Shown: positions 15,134-24,415, counted from the first letter of the stretch. The stretch: 64,000 nt of DNA from JAGOTP01 sp964598725 (GCA_964598725.1 CAZRCW010000002.1:310001-374000); one strand, 5' to 3'. Notes: generated by a model from the sequence alone, not told the origin. A program made the numbers and translations.

Positions 15134-15718
15134 CTACCTGCTGGATCCCGCCTTCTCGGCGCGCGAGATGAGCTGAGTCAGGAGTTCGAGCCGGTGAGGC
15201 GTAAGAAACTCCGCGAAACGCAGAAGCGCTAGAGGGATTGGCCAGCCGTTGAGAATCCGACGAAGATCGTCGAGCTCCGTGCGCTGCTTGTCGACCTCCG
15301 CCTTGAGCTGGAGGAGCTGCCTGGCCAGGAAGAGACCAGATCCGTAGCCGCGGATCTCGACGTAACGGCGGCCGTCGCTCGGGTCACCGATATCGTCGAT
15401 CATGAACGCCCGAGAGAGATGCTGGTCATTCTTCAGCCCGAGATCACCAGAGGGTGCATAGAACATCTCGTAGACGTTCGTGACGATGACGTCGCCGGTC
15501 CCCTCGTTGACCTCCTCGATCACCGCTCGGAAGACACGGGAGTGGAGCGTTTCGCCCATCGATCCCTTGAGCATCTCGAAGATGAGGCAGCTCGTTCCCG
15601 GCTCTCGGGGAACGGACTGGAGGGCAAGCGCTCGAGCTTCCGGGATATCGTGCGATGCGGTCACCCGCAGCAGGCAGGCGATCTGGATCCTCGTCAATTC
15701 TCTTTGTGAAGTCGTCAT
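15134..15718 (-). CDS. Hypothetical accessory protein, 194 residues
   Basis: No family recognised. A mixed alpha/beta N-terminal part (about 1-130) contains LIFEMLKGSMGETLHSRVFRAV and DVIVTNVYEMFYAP; the C-terminal part is a predicted coiled coil (LLQLKAEVDKQRTELDDLRRIL). No membrane segment. The start is supported by GGAGG 6 nt upstream. High use of GAG, CTC and CTG codons and the palindrome after the stop place it among the accessory single genes. Confidence 0.65.
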   Translation of the reverse strand: MTTSQRELTRIQIACLLRVTASHDIPEARALALQSVPREPGTSCLIFEMLKGSMGETLHSRVFRAVIEEVNEGTGDVIVTNVYEMFYAPSGDLGLKNDQHLSRAFMIDDIGDPSDGRRYVEIRGYGSGLFLARQLLQLKAEVDKQRTELDDLRRILNGWPIPLALLRFAEFLTPHRLELLTQLISRAEKAGSSR

Positions 15719-15806
15719 CGAATCCTCCGGTTGCTCTTTTGAGCATGGGTGACTTGGGTTGTGTGCGCTCGGTCGAGTTAGACCAAAGAACAGCCAAACC
15801 TTAAAA

Positions 15807-15842
15807 CAAACCCCCTTGGGCTACAAGGGGGTTTGTTTTTTA
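15807..15842. terminator. Bidirectional terminator near slipin
   Basis: CAAACCCCCTTG-GGCTA-CAAGGGGGTTTG followed by TTTTTT; on the minus strand it also serves the slipin gene. Confidence 0.9.
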
Positions 15843-15863
15843 CTTGTACTCTTAAAGGTATTC

Positions 15864-16625
15864 TTACTTTCCTCCCATCATCTTTCCCAACCCTTCGAAT
15901 GCGCGCAACACTTCGAGCGGTACGGCGAAGACCACTGTGTTCGATTGATCGCTTGAGATGTCGTTAATCGAGTTCAACGTACGCAAGTGGAGAGCGCCTG
16001 GGTGGCTCGAGAGAATCTCGGCCGCCTTGCGGAGGTTCTCGGCGGCGGCGACTTCACCTTCGGAGCTAATGATGACCGCGCGACGTTCGCGTTCGGCTTC
16101 GGCCTGCTTCGCGATGGTGCGCTGCATTTCTTCTGGAAGGGAGATGTCTTTGAGTTCAACGCCCTGGACTTCGATACCCCAGTTTCCAGCATGCGATGCG
16201 ACCAGCTCTTTGATACGAGAAGAGGCTTGATCGCGCTCTGAGAGCAACTCATCGAGCGTGAGTTCACCGACTACGTTGCGCATCGTCGTTTGTGCAAGCT
16301 GTGAGATGGCGTACCACACGTTTTCAACTTCGATAACCGAACGCACTGCATCGATGACGTGATAGTACAAAACGGCGTTGATTTTACACGAAACGTTATC
16401 CTTGGTGATCGCGTCCTGATATGGAACTTCGACCGCTTTGGTACGGATATCGACTTTCGTCATGCTCTGAAAGATCGGAAACACTACCTTCCAACCTGGG
16501 TCGACCATGCCGGAGAACTTTCCCATCGTGAACTTCACCCCACGCTCGAACTGGTTAATCTGACGGAGCGAAATGAACAACAGAAAGACCAGAACCCAGA
16601 AGACGATAATCAAGAAAAGAGGCAT
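15864..16625 (-). CDS. Slipin (SPFH/stomatin/prohibitin family)
   Basis: 253 residues: an N-terminal membrane hairpin (LFLIIVFWVLVFLLFISL), then the SPFH domain (NQFERGVKFTMGKF, DPGWKVVFPIF, RTKAVEVPYQDAITKDNVS) and a helical tail (EEMQRTIAKQAEAERERRA) that mediates oligomerisation. Slipins form membrane microdomain cages. They are often paired with an NfeD protease-like gene; here the neighbour is a small two-helix membrane protein instead. Confidence 0.9.
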   Translation of the reverse strand: MPLFLIIVFWVLVFLLFISLRQINQFERGVKFTMGKFSGMVDPGWKVVFPIFQSMTKVDIRTKAVEVPYQDAITKDNVSCKINAVLYYHVIDAVRSVIEVENVWYAISQLAQTTMRNVVGELTLDELLSERDQASSRIKELVASHAGNWGIEVQGVELKDISLPEEMQRTIAKQAEAERERRAVIISSEGEVAAAENLRKAAEILSSHPGALHLRTLNSINDISSDQSNTVVFAVPLEVLRAFEGLGKMMGGK

Positions 16626-16639
16626 AAAATCAGAGAAGA

Positions 16640-16939
16640 TTAGGCCTGAGGTGGGGCCGGTGGAACCTCAGGAGGGATCGTGACCTTCGGGGTTGAGAAA
16701 AACAAGTAGAGACCGATTGGGAGAGCTGTGAATAGACCCAGCAAACCCACTACGCCGACAATACCCAAAATAAGGTTGATCACCCGGGCCGCGATCAATA
16801 AACCACCGCCCGAGCCATTACTGGCAAGCGAAACAAAGACAAGGTTGAAAACGGTAAACAAAATCGGTGCGGCCACGATCGAAACCGGCGGAATGATCAT
16901 GAGCGCCAAACCGAGCTTCTTACGAGAGGAGGGTGTCAT
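16640..16939 (-). CDS. Small membrane protein, 99 residues
   Basis: Two or three hydrophobic segments (ALMIIPPVSIVAAPILFTVFN; INLILGIVGVVGLLGLFTALPIGLYLF in parts) and a proline-rich tail (PPEVPPAPPQA). No family recognised. It starts 9 nt after a TATGCT -10 box, without SD, and ends 14 nt upstream of slipin, so the two are probably co-transcribed and may work together at the membrane. Confidence 0.75.
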   Translation of the reverse strand: MTPSSRKKLGLALMIIPPVSIVAAPILFTVFNLVFVSLASNGSGGGLLIAARVINLILGIVGVVGLLGLFTALPIGLYLFFSTPKVTIPPEVPPAPPQA

Positions 16940-16993
16940 ATTGCCTAAAGCATAGCATAAACGCTACTCTGCTTGCGCAAACGCCCCACCGAC

Positions 16994-17068
16994 GTCCTCA
17001 TAGCACAACGGATAGTGCAGAAGCCTTCTAAGCTTTTGATCCAGGTTCGATTCCTGGTGGGGGCACCA
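16994..17068 (+). tRNA. tRNA-Arg (TCT)
   Basis: Cloverleaf with acceptor GTCCTCA/TGGGGGC (two G-U pairs), anticodon stem-loop GAAGC-CTTCTAA-GCTTT giving TCT, T arm CCAGG-TTCGATT-CCTGG, A73 and encoded CCA. Confidence 0.93.
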
Positions 17069-17120
17069 TACAGAAACAGCGCATTTCATAGGCGTTGTTT
17101 TTGTTTTCGTGAATAGTTTA

Positions 17121-17149
17121 TTGACAAATTCGTCCGCAAGGAGCTAAGT
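17121..17149 (+). promoter_or_regulatory. Promoter of the accessory lipoprotein gene
   Basis: TTGACA, 17-bp spacer, CTAAGT, about 53 nt after tRNA-Arg. The leader to the GTG/ATG region is about 105 nt, unlike the near-leaderless backbone genes. Confidence 0.6.
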
Positions 17150-17263
17150 TGACCTCTTATTTATTCGTCTTTTGGCCGATCCACATCTTTTTGCAAGAAG
17201 ATATAGACCGGCCAGTAGGCGCACAATCGGGTGCGGCGCTGGATTCGATGGAGGAACGCGAGC

Positions 17264-18004
17264 ATGAAGATTCAGCCCTTTGTTCTGTGGCTCTTGTTCG
17301 TCTTGATCGGTGCCTGTGCGCCGGTCGACGAAAACACTTCGTCGGTGGCCCAGGCCACCACCGCGCCGCCCAGCGCCCAATGCCTGCTCGGTCTCTGGCA
17401 CAACGCCGACTGCGACTTCATCGTGGTGGTGCCGACGACGCGCCCGTTCACGGCGCAGGGTACCTACCGCGCGGAGCCGCGCGACTGGTCGGGCACGACC
17501 GTCATCTTGCCGACTCCGGCCCCCTACGAGTCGGGGTACGCCTACACGGGCAGTGGCATTTACACCACGACCGTGACGACCACGCGGCTCGAGATGAACG
17601 AGCTCTGGTACGCCTGGCGCGCAGCGTGCGTCAACCCGGCAGGCGGGTACTACACCAACTGCGAGACCTGGCACATGTACCAGTGGGCGGACTCGCAGCG
17701 GTACGTGCGGCTCGTCGTGCAGCTCAGCGGTGACGCGAACAGCATGACCACGATGCCGCACGTGGAGAGCTACTTCTACCCGAACTACATCACGAGCATG
17801 ACCAACGCCCAGTGGGCCGTGAGCTACGCGGTCCAGTGGCAGGCCTCGACGCAGGTCGCGCAGCGCACGGTCACGGACCCGTACCAGTACCCATCGCACA
17901 GCGTCTCGCACACGAACTTCATGACCAACTTCGTGTTGCCAGCGCCGGGCGGTCTCCTGGTCAGTGACTTCTACTACGGCTGGACGCGTTTCCCTTCCCC
18001 CTGA
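17264..18004 (+). CDS. Accessory lipoprotein, 246 residues
   Basis: Starts with a lipoprotein signal: QPFVLWLLFVLIGAC, with the lipobox cysteine at residue 18. The mature part is rich in Thr, Tyr and Trp, beta-strand-like, with several cysteines (CLLGLWHNADC, ACVNPAGGYYTNC) that could form disulfides. No family recognised. Start chosen from GGAGG 8 nt upstream. It is strikingly GC-rich (GCG, CTC, GTG codons) and sits directly behind tRNA-Arg, a usual landing place for acquired DNA. Location would be the outer leaflet of the cell membrane. Confidence 0.7.
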   Translation: MKIQPFVLWLLFVLIGACAPVDENTSSVAQATTAPPSAQCLLGLWHNADCDFIVVVPTTRPFTAQGTYRAEPRDWSGTTVILPTPAPYESGYAYTGSGIYTTTVTTTRLEMNELWYAWRAACVNPAGGYYTNCETWHMYQWADSQRYVRLVVQLSGDANSMTTMPHVESYFYPNYITSMTNAQWAVSYAVQWQASTQVAQRTVTDPYQYPSHSVSHTNFMTNFVLPAPGGLLVSDFYYGWTRFPSP

Positions 18005-18005
18005 A

Positions 18006-18067
18006 GGTGGCGGCCCCGTCGCACACCTGCCCCTTCTCGCCCGCTTTTGGTCTTAGCTAAAAGACCC
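18006..18067 (+). terminator. Hairpins behind the accessory lipoprotein gene
   Basis: An AGGTG...CACCT stem begins two bases after the stop, and GGTCTT/AAGACC forms a second hairpin at about 18049-18067. There is no long U tract. Position fits the accessory-gene pattern. Confidence 0.5.
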
Positions 18068-18156
18068 GTCAGGCCAGCGATTCCTCGCTGCGGTTCACCC
18101 GGATGTCCTGCCATCCAAAACACTTTGCCATTCTCTTTGAGGATGAAAGAGCAATC

Positions 18157-18190
18157 AAAAACACCAGCTTAAAGGCTGGTGTTTTTGTAT
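18157..18190 (-). terminator. Terminator of the minus-strand gene at 18213
   Basis: AAAAACACCAGC pairs perfectly with GCTGGTGTTTTT; usable in both directions. Confidence 0.85.
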
Positions 18191-18212
18191 TTTTATCTGG
18201 ATCTGACTCAAA

Positions 18213-18743
18213 CTAGTTTGTCCAAGTCTGTAACGCCTCAATCTCCTCCGCCAATCTCCGCTCTTCACGTCGTAATCGTCGGCTCGCCTTCCAATGCAAC
18301 GCGCCTTGAATCACTCGGATCACCAAGACCGTTACAGCCACCGTTAGCGCTAACCACAAAGCGCTTCGCAGATTCCAAAATGGCACTCGACCAGCGACCT
18401 CTAAAGCGGTTGAAGTTGGAATAAGGCTCTGAAACTCTCCTTGCAAACTCCGTGTCAGGATATTTCCAGAGAGTGTATTGCTCCAATCGGTAATACGCTG
18501 AGTCGTTTTTGAAACCTGAACCAAGCCGCTCAAGGCTGCACCAAATGAGAAGACAACCAAGCCAACGATGATCGCCGTCTGGAGCGCATTCCAAAGCTGC
18601 ATGTGCAGGAGCGAACGATGCGAACGAAGCAAGATGATCTCGACTTCACGCTTGGCGATCTCCGCAGCGAGAATCGGTTTGCGTGCGTCAGGATGACGTT
18701 CGAGCGTGTCTTGAAGAGGCAGGAGTGAGGCCAAAGTTGGCAT
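18213..18743 (-). CDS. Hypothetical membrane protein with coiled-coil ends, 176 residues
   Basis: Two membrane helices (TAIIVGLVVFSFGAALSGLV and WLALTVAVTVLVIRVIQGA) separated by about 55 residues, with charged helical ends (ILAAEIAKREVEIILLRSH; RRLRREERRLAEEIEAL). No family recognised. The start MPTLAS is chosen because a TACAAT -10 box lies 11 nt upstream. It is divergent from the ABC exporter operon and shares the short intergenic region with it. Confidence 0.7.
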   Translation of the reverse strand: MPTLASLLPLQDTLERHPDARKPILAAEIAKREVEIILLRSHRSLLHMQLWNALQTAIIVGLVVFSFGAALSGLVQVSKTTQRITDWSNTLSGNILTRSLQGEFQSLIPTSTALEVAGRVPFWNLRSALWLALTVAVTVLVIRVIQGALHWKASRRLRREERRLAEEIEALQTWTN

Positions 18744-18796
18744 AGAATGCCTCCATTGTACCGATGAAGCGGCATTTGGCATACTGACGAGCAATC

Positions 18797-19594
18797 ATGT
18801 CGCGCCTTGGACCGTATATTCGTAGCTTCTGGCTCGCGTGGGGCACGCAATTGAGTTATCGCTTAAATTTTATCATCGGTCGTTTACGTGAGTTGGTTGT
18901 GTATAGCGCGATGCTCTTGCTCTACTCTGCTTTACCTCAAGGGAGCGGTACGTACAGCCAGGCCGATCTTCTCACGTACACATTGATCAGCAGCTTGTTC
19001 GGTTCTGCAATTTTCATTTACAGCATGGCATCGATCGCGAATGAAATTGCCGAAGGAAATCTTACCAACTACCTCCTCCGACCGATCAACTATTTTGGCT
19101 TTTGGATCAGCCAATCATTTGCGGCGCGGGTGCTCACCTTCGGTGGTGGTCTCCTCCAACTCGCGCTCCTCGCTTGGTTATTTTCGGACAAAGCATTCGC
19201 TTTCCAAACCAATCCGTTCATTTTATTTCAGACAGCGGTGCTGTTTCTCGGCTCGTTGACGTTAGTTCAGGCTTTTGATTTTGTCGGTGGTCTATTCTCG
19301 TTTTGGACCAACCGCGGACATGGCATGCGCTGGTTGATCATGATTCTGATTCAATTCCTGTCGGGCAGCTATCTTCCGCTCGATACGCTGCCTGGTCCTC
19401 TCCATCACATCCTGGCTTGGACGCCTTTTCCATCCCTCTTGTTTGTTCCGCTTCAGAGCTATCTTGGGCGTCTCACAACGATCGACTGGCTTCAGACGGT
19501 GCTCGTGCAATGGGTCTGGATTGCGATCATTGTGTTCATTGTCCGCCTCCTCTGGACACGTGGCTTAAAAACGTATGGCGCTTATGGACGATAG
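18797..19594 (+). CDS. ABC-2 type exporter permease, first subunit
   Basis: 265 residues with about six membrane helices, of the ABC-2 family typified by DUF990/ABC2_membrane_4 proteins (SFWLAWGTQLSYRLNFIIGRL near the start, QFLSGSYLPLDTLPG near residue 190). Works with the permease at 19575 and the ATPase at 20407 as an exporter; substrate unknown. The next gene overlaps its end by 20 bases, showing tight coupling. No SD. Confidence 0.85.
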   Translation: MSRLGPYIRSFWLAWGTQLSYRLNFIIGRLRELVVYSAMLLLYSALPQGSGTYSQADLLTYTLISSLFGSAIFIYSMASIANEIAEGNLTNYLLRPINYFGFWISQSFAARVLTFGGGLLQLALLAWLFSDKAFAFQTNPFILFQTAVLFLGSLTLVQAFDFVGGLFSFWTNRGHGMRWLIMILIQFLSGSYLPLDTLPGPLHHILAWTPFPSLLFVPLQSYLGRLTTIDWLQTVLVQWVWIAIIVFIVRLLWTRGLKTYGAYGR

Positions 19595-20390
19595 ACTCTC
19601 CCTCGTTCGCCACTACGGGCGCATCTGGTGGCAATCGAACGCCATGAACTTTCGGACGAACACCAGTTCACCAATCGAGTTCGTAAGCTACATTATCGCG
19701 AAGACCATTCGCATCTGTTTCTTTTTCTTCTTCGTCTACGCCCTCTTCCGGAACACGCAGACACTCGTCGGCTATAGCCGGGGCGAAGTCCTCCTCTTCT
19801 GCGTGTTCATGAACACGATCGACATATCGTTCCAGTTATTCTGCCGCGGACTCACAACCGTTCCAACGATGGTACGTAACGGAGAGTACGACACGCTCCT
19901 CACGAAACCGGTCTCGCCCTTTTTCATGTCGTGCTTCAAATTGTTCGACTTCATGGATCTGGCAACGCTGATCCCCTCAGTTGCGCTCGTTGGACTCGCG
20001 ATCCACGAATTGCCGTATTCGTTAGGCGCTTCTCAGATTTTACTCGCTGCCGTCTGCTGGATTTGCAGTTTTCTCATGGCGGTAGCACTCAACGTATTGA
20101 TCGCCAGTCTCGCCTTTTGGGTCACCGAGATTGAGAATGGGATCTGGATCTACCGCGACCTTGTCTACGTAGGCCGCTTTCCACCAGAGATCTATCCGAA
20201 AGGCGTACAAACGTTCTTTACCTACGTCATTCCGATTTTATTGATCGTCGCGACGCCCACCAAAGCTCTGATCGGAAAAGCGACAACCCCGATGATTCTG
20301 ACAACGCTTGGAATGACCATCTTTCTCCTGCTCCTCAGTCGCTTCACTTGGAAACGTGCGATTCGTCGCTACGCGTCTGCCAGCGCCTAA
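19575..20390 (+). CDS. ABC-2 type exporter permease, second subunit
   Basis: 271 residues, about six membrane helices, related to the preceding permease. SSPIEFVSYIIAKTIR near the start and VGRFPPEIYPKGVQTFFTYVIPI near residue 205 are typical of this ABC-2 branch. The reading frame overlaps the preceding gene by 20 bases; if so, translation is coupled. The ATPase gene begins 17 nt downstream. Confidence 0.85.
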   Translation: MALMDDRLSLVRHYGRIWWQSNAMNFRTNTSSPIEFVSYIIAKTIRICFFFFFVYALFRNTQTLVGYSRGEVLLFCVFMNTIDISFQLFCRGLTTVPTMVRNGEYDTLLTKPVSPFFMSCFKLFDFMDLATLIPSVALVGLAIHELPYSLGASQILLAAVCWICSFLMAVALNVLIASLAFWVTEIENGIWIYRDLVYVGRFPPEIYPKGVQTFFTYVIPILLIVATPTKALIGKATTPMILTTLGMTIFLLLLSRFTWKRAIRRYASASA

Positions 20391-20406
20391 TCATTCCCTC
20401 TCTTCT

Positions 20407-21405
20407 ATGTCCTTTGCCATCGTCGTCAAGCAGTTGAAGAAAGTCTACGAAGTCGAACAACGCCAACCAGGGATCGGTGGGGCGATTCGCTCGCTCATCA
20501 AGCCGGTTGTTCAAGAACGGATCGCGGTCGACGATATTTCGTTTTCGATCGAAGCGGGCAGCTGCGTCGGATTTATCGGACCAAATGGCGCGGGTAAGAC
20601 AACGACACTGAAGATGTTATCTGGGATTCTTTGGCCAACCAGCGGTGAAGCCACCATCCTCGGACATACCCCTTGGAAACGTGAGCGGACCTTCCAAGAA
20701 CAGTTCGGCATTGTATTGGGTGCCAAGAATCAACTCTGGTGGGATCTACCTGCTCGCGACACGTTTGCGCTGAATAAAGAAATCTATCGACTTCCAGACG
20801 CCGCTTACCAAGAGCGAGTTTCGATGCTTTCAAAGCTGCTTCAGGTAGACCATAAACTCGACGTTCCGGTCCGAAAGCTGTCCCTCGGTGAACGCATGAA
20901 ATGCGAGCTCATCAACGCCCTTCTTCATAAACCAAAGGTCTTACTCCTGGATGAACCAACCATCGGCTTGGATGTTGTTGCACAGCAAACGGTGCGTGAA
21001 TTCTTGCGAACCTGGAATAAAGAAGAGAAAACCACCATCCTCCTCACCTCGCATGCCATGACGGATGTGGAGCAGCTCTGTTCACGCGTCATCCTGATTC
21101 AAGACGGACAGTTGCGCTACAACGGTGAATTACAAGCACTGGTCGATCGAACGAGTGACGATCGCATCATGCGGGTGCAGTTCAAGGAGACGCCAGATCG
21201 AACAGCCTTAGAAGCGATCGGATCGGTGGTTGATTCAGGCACCCAAGGTACGCGCCTTCGTATTAAACGGAGCGATATCCCACGTGCAACCAAAGAATTG
21301 TTGGAACACTTTAATGTAGAGGATCTTTCCATCGAGCAATTGCCGATCGAAGATGTGATCCGCCAGTTGTTTCAAAACACCAACGTTTCTATACAAGATA
21401 CGTAA
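20407..21405 (+). CDS. ABC exporter ATP-binding protein
   Basis: 332 residues. Walker A GPNGAGKTT, Q-loop region GAKNQLWWDLPARDTF, signature LSLGERMKCEL, Walker B VLLLDEPTIGLD and H-loop LLTSHAMTD, followed by a C-terminal extension of about 90 residues seen in drug-exporter type ATPases. It powers the two permeases encoded just upstream. The start MSFAIVV fits the ABC domain; the longer in-frame start overlaps the second permease. Confidence 0.93.
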   Translation: MSFAIVVKQLKKVYEVEQRQPGIGGAIRSLIKPVVQERIAVDDISFSIEAGSCVGFIGPNGAGKTTTLKMLSGILWPTSGEATILGHTPWKRERTFQEQFGIVLGAKNQLWWDLPARDTFALNKEIYRLPDAAYQERVSMLSKLLQVDHKLDVPVRKLSLGERMKCELINALLHKPKVLLLDEPTIGLDVVAQQTVREFLRTWNKEEKTTILLTSHAMTDVEQLCSRVILIQDGQLRYNGELQALVDRTSDDRIMRVQFKETPDRTALEAIGSVVDSGTQGTRLRIKRSDIPRATKELLEHFNVEDLSIEQLPIEDVIRQLFQNTNVSIQDT

Positions 21406-21456
21406 AAGCTGCTACGCTTTCTCGGCCGTTTTCACTCACGGCAGTGGAGGAAGTTC

Positions 21457-21651
21457 GTGCGCAGTACCCGATCGCCCTACCGACACCGCAACCGCCCTCG
21501 AGCGCAACGCAGCGCTCACCCGCTCCGCTTCATTAGCGTAGCGTGTCTTGCCCTCGTGACAGCCGCTGTTCTCATCAGCGCGATGACCAATACCGAGCAG
21601 GGACCTCCCTCTCGAGAAGCGGCGACGCACCCGTTGCCCTCGGTCAACTGA
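21457..21651 (+). CDS. Small accessory membrane protein, 64 residues
   Basis: GTG start with GGAGG 6 nt upstream. A very basic N terminus (RSTRSPYRHRNRPRAQR) leads into one membrane helix (FISVACLALVTAAVLISAM) and a short polar tail. Topology by charge would be N-inside. No family recognised. Its strong SD, arginine-rich GC-rich coding and the hairpins after it put it in the accessory set. Confidence 0.6.
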   Translation: MRSTRSPYRHRNRPRAQRSAHPLRFISVACLALVTAAVLISAMTNTEQGPPSREAATHPLPSVN

Positions 21652-21718
21652 TCTAAGCAGCCCCGCTGCTTCACCACCCTCCGTGACGGCGATCCTCGTG
21701 TTCTACGCGAGCTCCCCC

Positions 21719-21741
21719 GGGAAAGACCACCTGTCTTTCCC
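21719..21741 (+). terminator. Hairpin after small accessory gene
   Basis: GGGAAAGA-CCACCTG-TCTTTCCC, 68 nt after the stop at 21651; a pyrimidine-rich tract with T7 follows about 35 nt further on. A small GCAG-CCCC-CTGC hairpin lies earlier in the same stretch. Confidence 0.5.
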
Positions 21742-21853
21742 CCGTCCCTCATCTCCTCTTCCTTTTTTTGAAGAGAAGCTAAGGAACTGTCTATCGTCAC
21801 CCACATCCTTTTTTCTCGTCGTGAGTGAGCTTTTTCAACGTTCCCACACCTTT

Positions 21854-22879
21854 CTACAGGACTGGCGAACAGCCACCGCTGTTCGGAGTGGTCGGCTTCG
21901 CATCTTCATCTGTTTCCTCTTCAGACTTTTTATCTTTTTTCATCTCCGGTTCATCCATCTGCTTTCCATGAAACGCATTGAACACTTCTTTGAGCTGTTG
22001 GTTGGTGATGTGCGTGTAAATCTGCGTCGTTGTAATCGAAGAATGCCCGAGTAACGATTGTACACTTCGTATATCTGCCCCGTTCATCAAGAGATCTGTC
22101 GCAAATGAGTGACGAAGCGTATGCGGTGAAATCTTTTTTGTGATCCCAGCCAGGATCGCGTAATGGTGGACCAAGCGCTCAATCGAGCGCGGGGTCAACG
22201 CGCCGACATCTTCCGGATTCTTTCGTCCTCGCCCGCGATCATGGCGGATGAATAAGAAAGGACAGGTATCCTGACGCGCATCTAGATAGTCCCGGAGAGA
22301 AGACCGTGCCAAATCGGAAACGAACACAATGCGCAACTTGTCACCTTTGCCACGCACGGTCAGCTCGTCACGCTCTAAGCTCACTTGATCACGCTTCAAG
22401 TTCGCGAGCTCGGAAACGCGCAGACCCGTCGAGAACAGCATGCGAAGGATCGCTTTATCGCGTAGCTTCACCAGTGGGGCGGTATCAGCAACATCTGGAG
22501 CATTCAACAAGCGTTCCAAATCCTCTTGTCCCAAGAACGACACTTCTCGTGTCCCCTGTTTTGCGAGCTCAATCTTCTCGGAAGATAACGTCTTGATGTC
22601 GTTTCGAGCCAAATACTTCAAAAACGAACGCAGCGCGATCAAATGGTAGTTCTGGGTGTTCTTTTTTAATGCGCCTCGATGTGGATCTTCTAGACGGTTC
22701 AAGTATAAGCGATACTTATGAATCATCTCCTGCGTGATGTCTTTTGGATCCGGATCGTTCGCCCATTCGATGAAACGTCGCAAATAGAACTCGTAGTTGC
22801 GAACGGTGAGCGCTGAGCGACCTTTGCTTAACTCAAGATTTTCAAGAAAGGTGCGGAGTTGTTCGGAGAGAGCGGGCAT
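21854..22879 (-). CDS. xer: Tyrosine recombinase of the XerC/XerD type
   Basis: 341 residues from MPALSEQ. SAM-like N-terminal domain (SKGRSALTVRNYEFYLRRF) and catalytic domain with TGLRVSELANL (Arg), the HTLRHSFATDLL box (His, Arg), LLGHSSITTTQIYTH (His and catalytic Tyr). Domain order and length match Xer proteins that resolve chromosome dimers at dif. An extra acidic/lysine tail of about 35 residues (KKDKKSEEETDED) ends in GGCSPVL. It stands alone, without a nearby element, so a housekeeping role is likely. Confidence 0.88.
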   Translation of the reverse strand: MPALSEQLRTFLENLELSKGRSALTVRNYEFYLRRFIEWANDPDPKDITQEMIHKYRLYLNRLEDPHRGALKKNTQNYHLIALRSFLKYLARNDIKTLSSEKIELAKQGTREVSFLGQEDLERLLNAPDVADTAPLVKLRDKAILRMLFSTGLRVSELANLKRDQVSLERDELTVRGKGDKLRIVFVSDLARSSLRDYLDARQDTCPFLFIRHDRGRGRKNPEDVGALTPRSIERLVHHYAILAGITKKISPHTLRHSFATDLLMNGADIRSVQSLLGHSSITTTQIYTHITNQQLKEVFNAFHGKQMDEPEMKKDKKSEEETDEDAKPTTPNSGGCSPVL

Positions 22880-22984
22880 ATGTCTATTTTCGCACATCGA
22901 CTCAAGTGTCGCAAAACTTTGGTCCGCTGGACCCGGCGAGCATGCGGCCTTTCGCGGAAGGCGCTATACTAGCGGGAGCTTTTT

Positions 22985-24415
22985 ATGCGTCGGCTCGATC
23001 TCACGTTCACCGCCCTGCTCCTTCCGCTCGACTTCCTGGCCTTCTGTTTGGCCGGATTGACCGCTTATAGCTTGCGCATGTCGCAGGTATTTATCGACGT
23101 ACGCCCAATTTTGCAGGAGATCCCCTCCGGACCGTACGCGCTTGCGGTTGGCGTGTTTTCGATCGTTTGGCTCCTACTCTTCATGGTCGCCGGCCTGTAT
23201 TCGACCCGTCTCCGTCGCGCTTGGAATGAACTTGGTCGCATTGCGCTCGCCTGTACCGCCGGCGTCGCCCTCATCATCGTCACGATTTTCTTCCGCCGTG
23301 AGTGGACCGCCTCGCGCTTCATCGTATTAGCCCTCTGGCCACTGACCATCATCTACCTTTCGATGGGTCGCTTGATCCTACGCGCCATTCGTAAACGTCT
23401 CCTCGGTGCAGGCTACGGTCACCAGCGCATCGTCATCATCGGCCAAAACAAAGTCGCCGAAGATATCGCCGCCCTCTACAAGACAAGCCCGGTGCTCGGT
23501 TTCAGCGTCGTGAAGGTCTTCCGTTCCTGGTCGGAGAGCACCTACCAAGAGATGAAAAAGCTGGTCAAGAAATCAGCCGTAGATGGTATCTTGCTAGCCG
23601 ATCCCTCACTTTCCAAAGAGAAGGCACTCGATGTCATCGCCTTCAGCGAAGAGCAGCATTTGAATTTTCACTACCTTGCCGACTTGTTCGCCGCTCGCTT
23701 TACCCGCATCGAGATGTCGACGGCTGGAGGTATTCCGGTCATTGAAGTGAAACGCACACCGCTCGATGGTTGGGGCCGTATCGCAAAACGGATTTTCGAT
23801 ATCAGCGTATCATCCCTCATTTTGATCCTGGTCAGTCCGATCCTCCTCATCTCCGCGCTCATTATCATCTGCCAGGACGGCTTCCCGATTCTGTTCCATA
23901 ACGAACGGGTTGGTGAACGAGGCGCCTTCTTTTCGGTCTATAAGTTACGCTCGATGTGGAAAAAGAGCAGCATTGGTCCGCAATTCTCGAACAGCGCTAA
24001 CCAAGAGAATATCGAGTTCGAAAAGAAACTCATTAAAGAGAAGAGCATCAAAACCGGGCCCGTCTACAAGATCAACGGCGATCCACGCATCACCCCCTTC
24101 GGTCACTGGATTCGTCGCTGGTCGGTGGACGAGCTCCCTCAGTTCTTGAACGTCCTTCAAGGAACAATGTCGATCGTCGGCCCACGCCCGCACCAGCCCC
24201 GCGAAGTCGACGGCTACGAAAGCCATCAGCGTAAAGTTCTAGCCATTAAACCAGGCATTACCGGCATGGCCCAGATTTCCGGTCGCAGCGATCTTACTTT
24301 TGACGATGAGGTGCGATTGGATACCTGGTACATTGAAAACTGGTCACTCTGGCTTGATTTATACATCTTGTTGAAGACGCCGTTCGTGGTTTTGAAGAAA
24401 AAGGGCGCCTACTAG
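22985..24415 (+). CDS. Exopolysaccharide polyprenyl glycosylphosphotransferase
   Basis: 476 residues. Four N-terminal membrane helices and a CoA-binding-like region (YGHQRIVIIGQNKVAEDI), then a fifth helix (VSSLILILVSPILLISALII) and the bacterial sugar transferase domain (VGERGAFFSVYKLRSMW, GHWIRRWSVDELPQFLNVLQG, SIVGPRPH). It transfers a sugar-1-phosphate to undecaprenyl phosphate, the first step of a cell-surface glycan. Two glycosyltransferases follow at 25212 and 26303. -10 TATACT lies 14 nt before the ATG. Confidence 0.92.
   Translation: MRRLDLTFTALLLPLDFLAFCLAGLTAYSLRMSQVFIDVRPILQEIPSGPYALAVGVFSIVWLLLFMVAGLYSTRLRRAWNELGRIALACTAGVALIIVTIFFRREWTASRFIVLALWPLTIIYLSMGRLILRAIRKRLLGAGYGHQRIVIIGQNKVAEDIAALYKTSPVLGFSVVKVFRSWSESTYQEMKKLVKKSAVDGILLADPSLSKEKALDVIAFSEEQHLNFHYLADLFAARFTRIEMSTAGGIPVIEVKRTPLDGWGRIAKRIFDISVSSLILILVSPILLISALIIICQDGFPILFHNERVGERGAFFSVYKLRSMWKKSSIGPQFSNSANQENIEFEKKLIKEKSIKTGPVYKINGDPRITPFGHWIRRWSVDELPQFLNVLQGTMSIVGPRPHQPREVDGYESHQRKVLAIKPGITGMAQISGRSDLTFDDEVRLDTWYIENWSLWLDLYILLKTPFVVLKKKGAY

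Noticed and set aside
17144..17911. Minus-strand frame opposite the accessory lipoprotein
   Set aside because: Arginine-, histidine- and valine-rich low-complexity product typical of antisense reading of GC-rich DNA. The plus strand has signal peptide, lipobox and SD.
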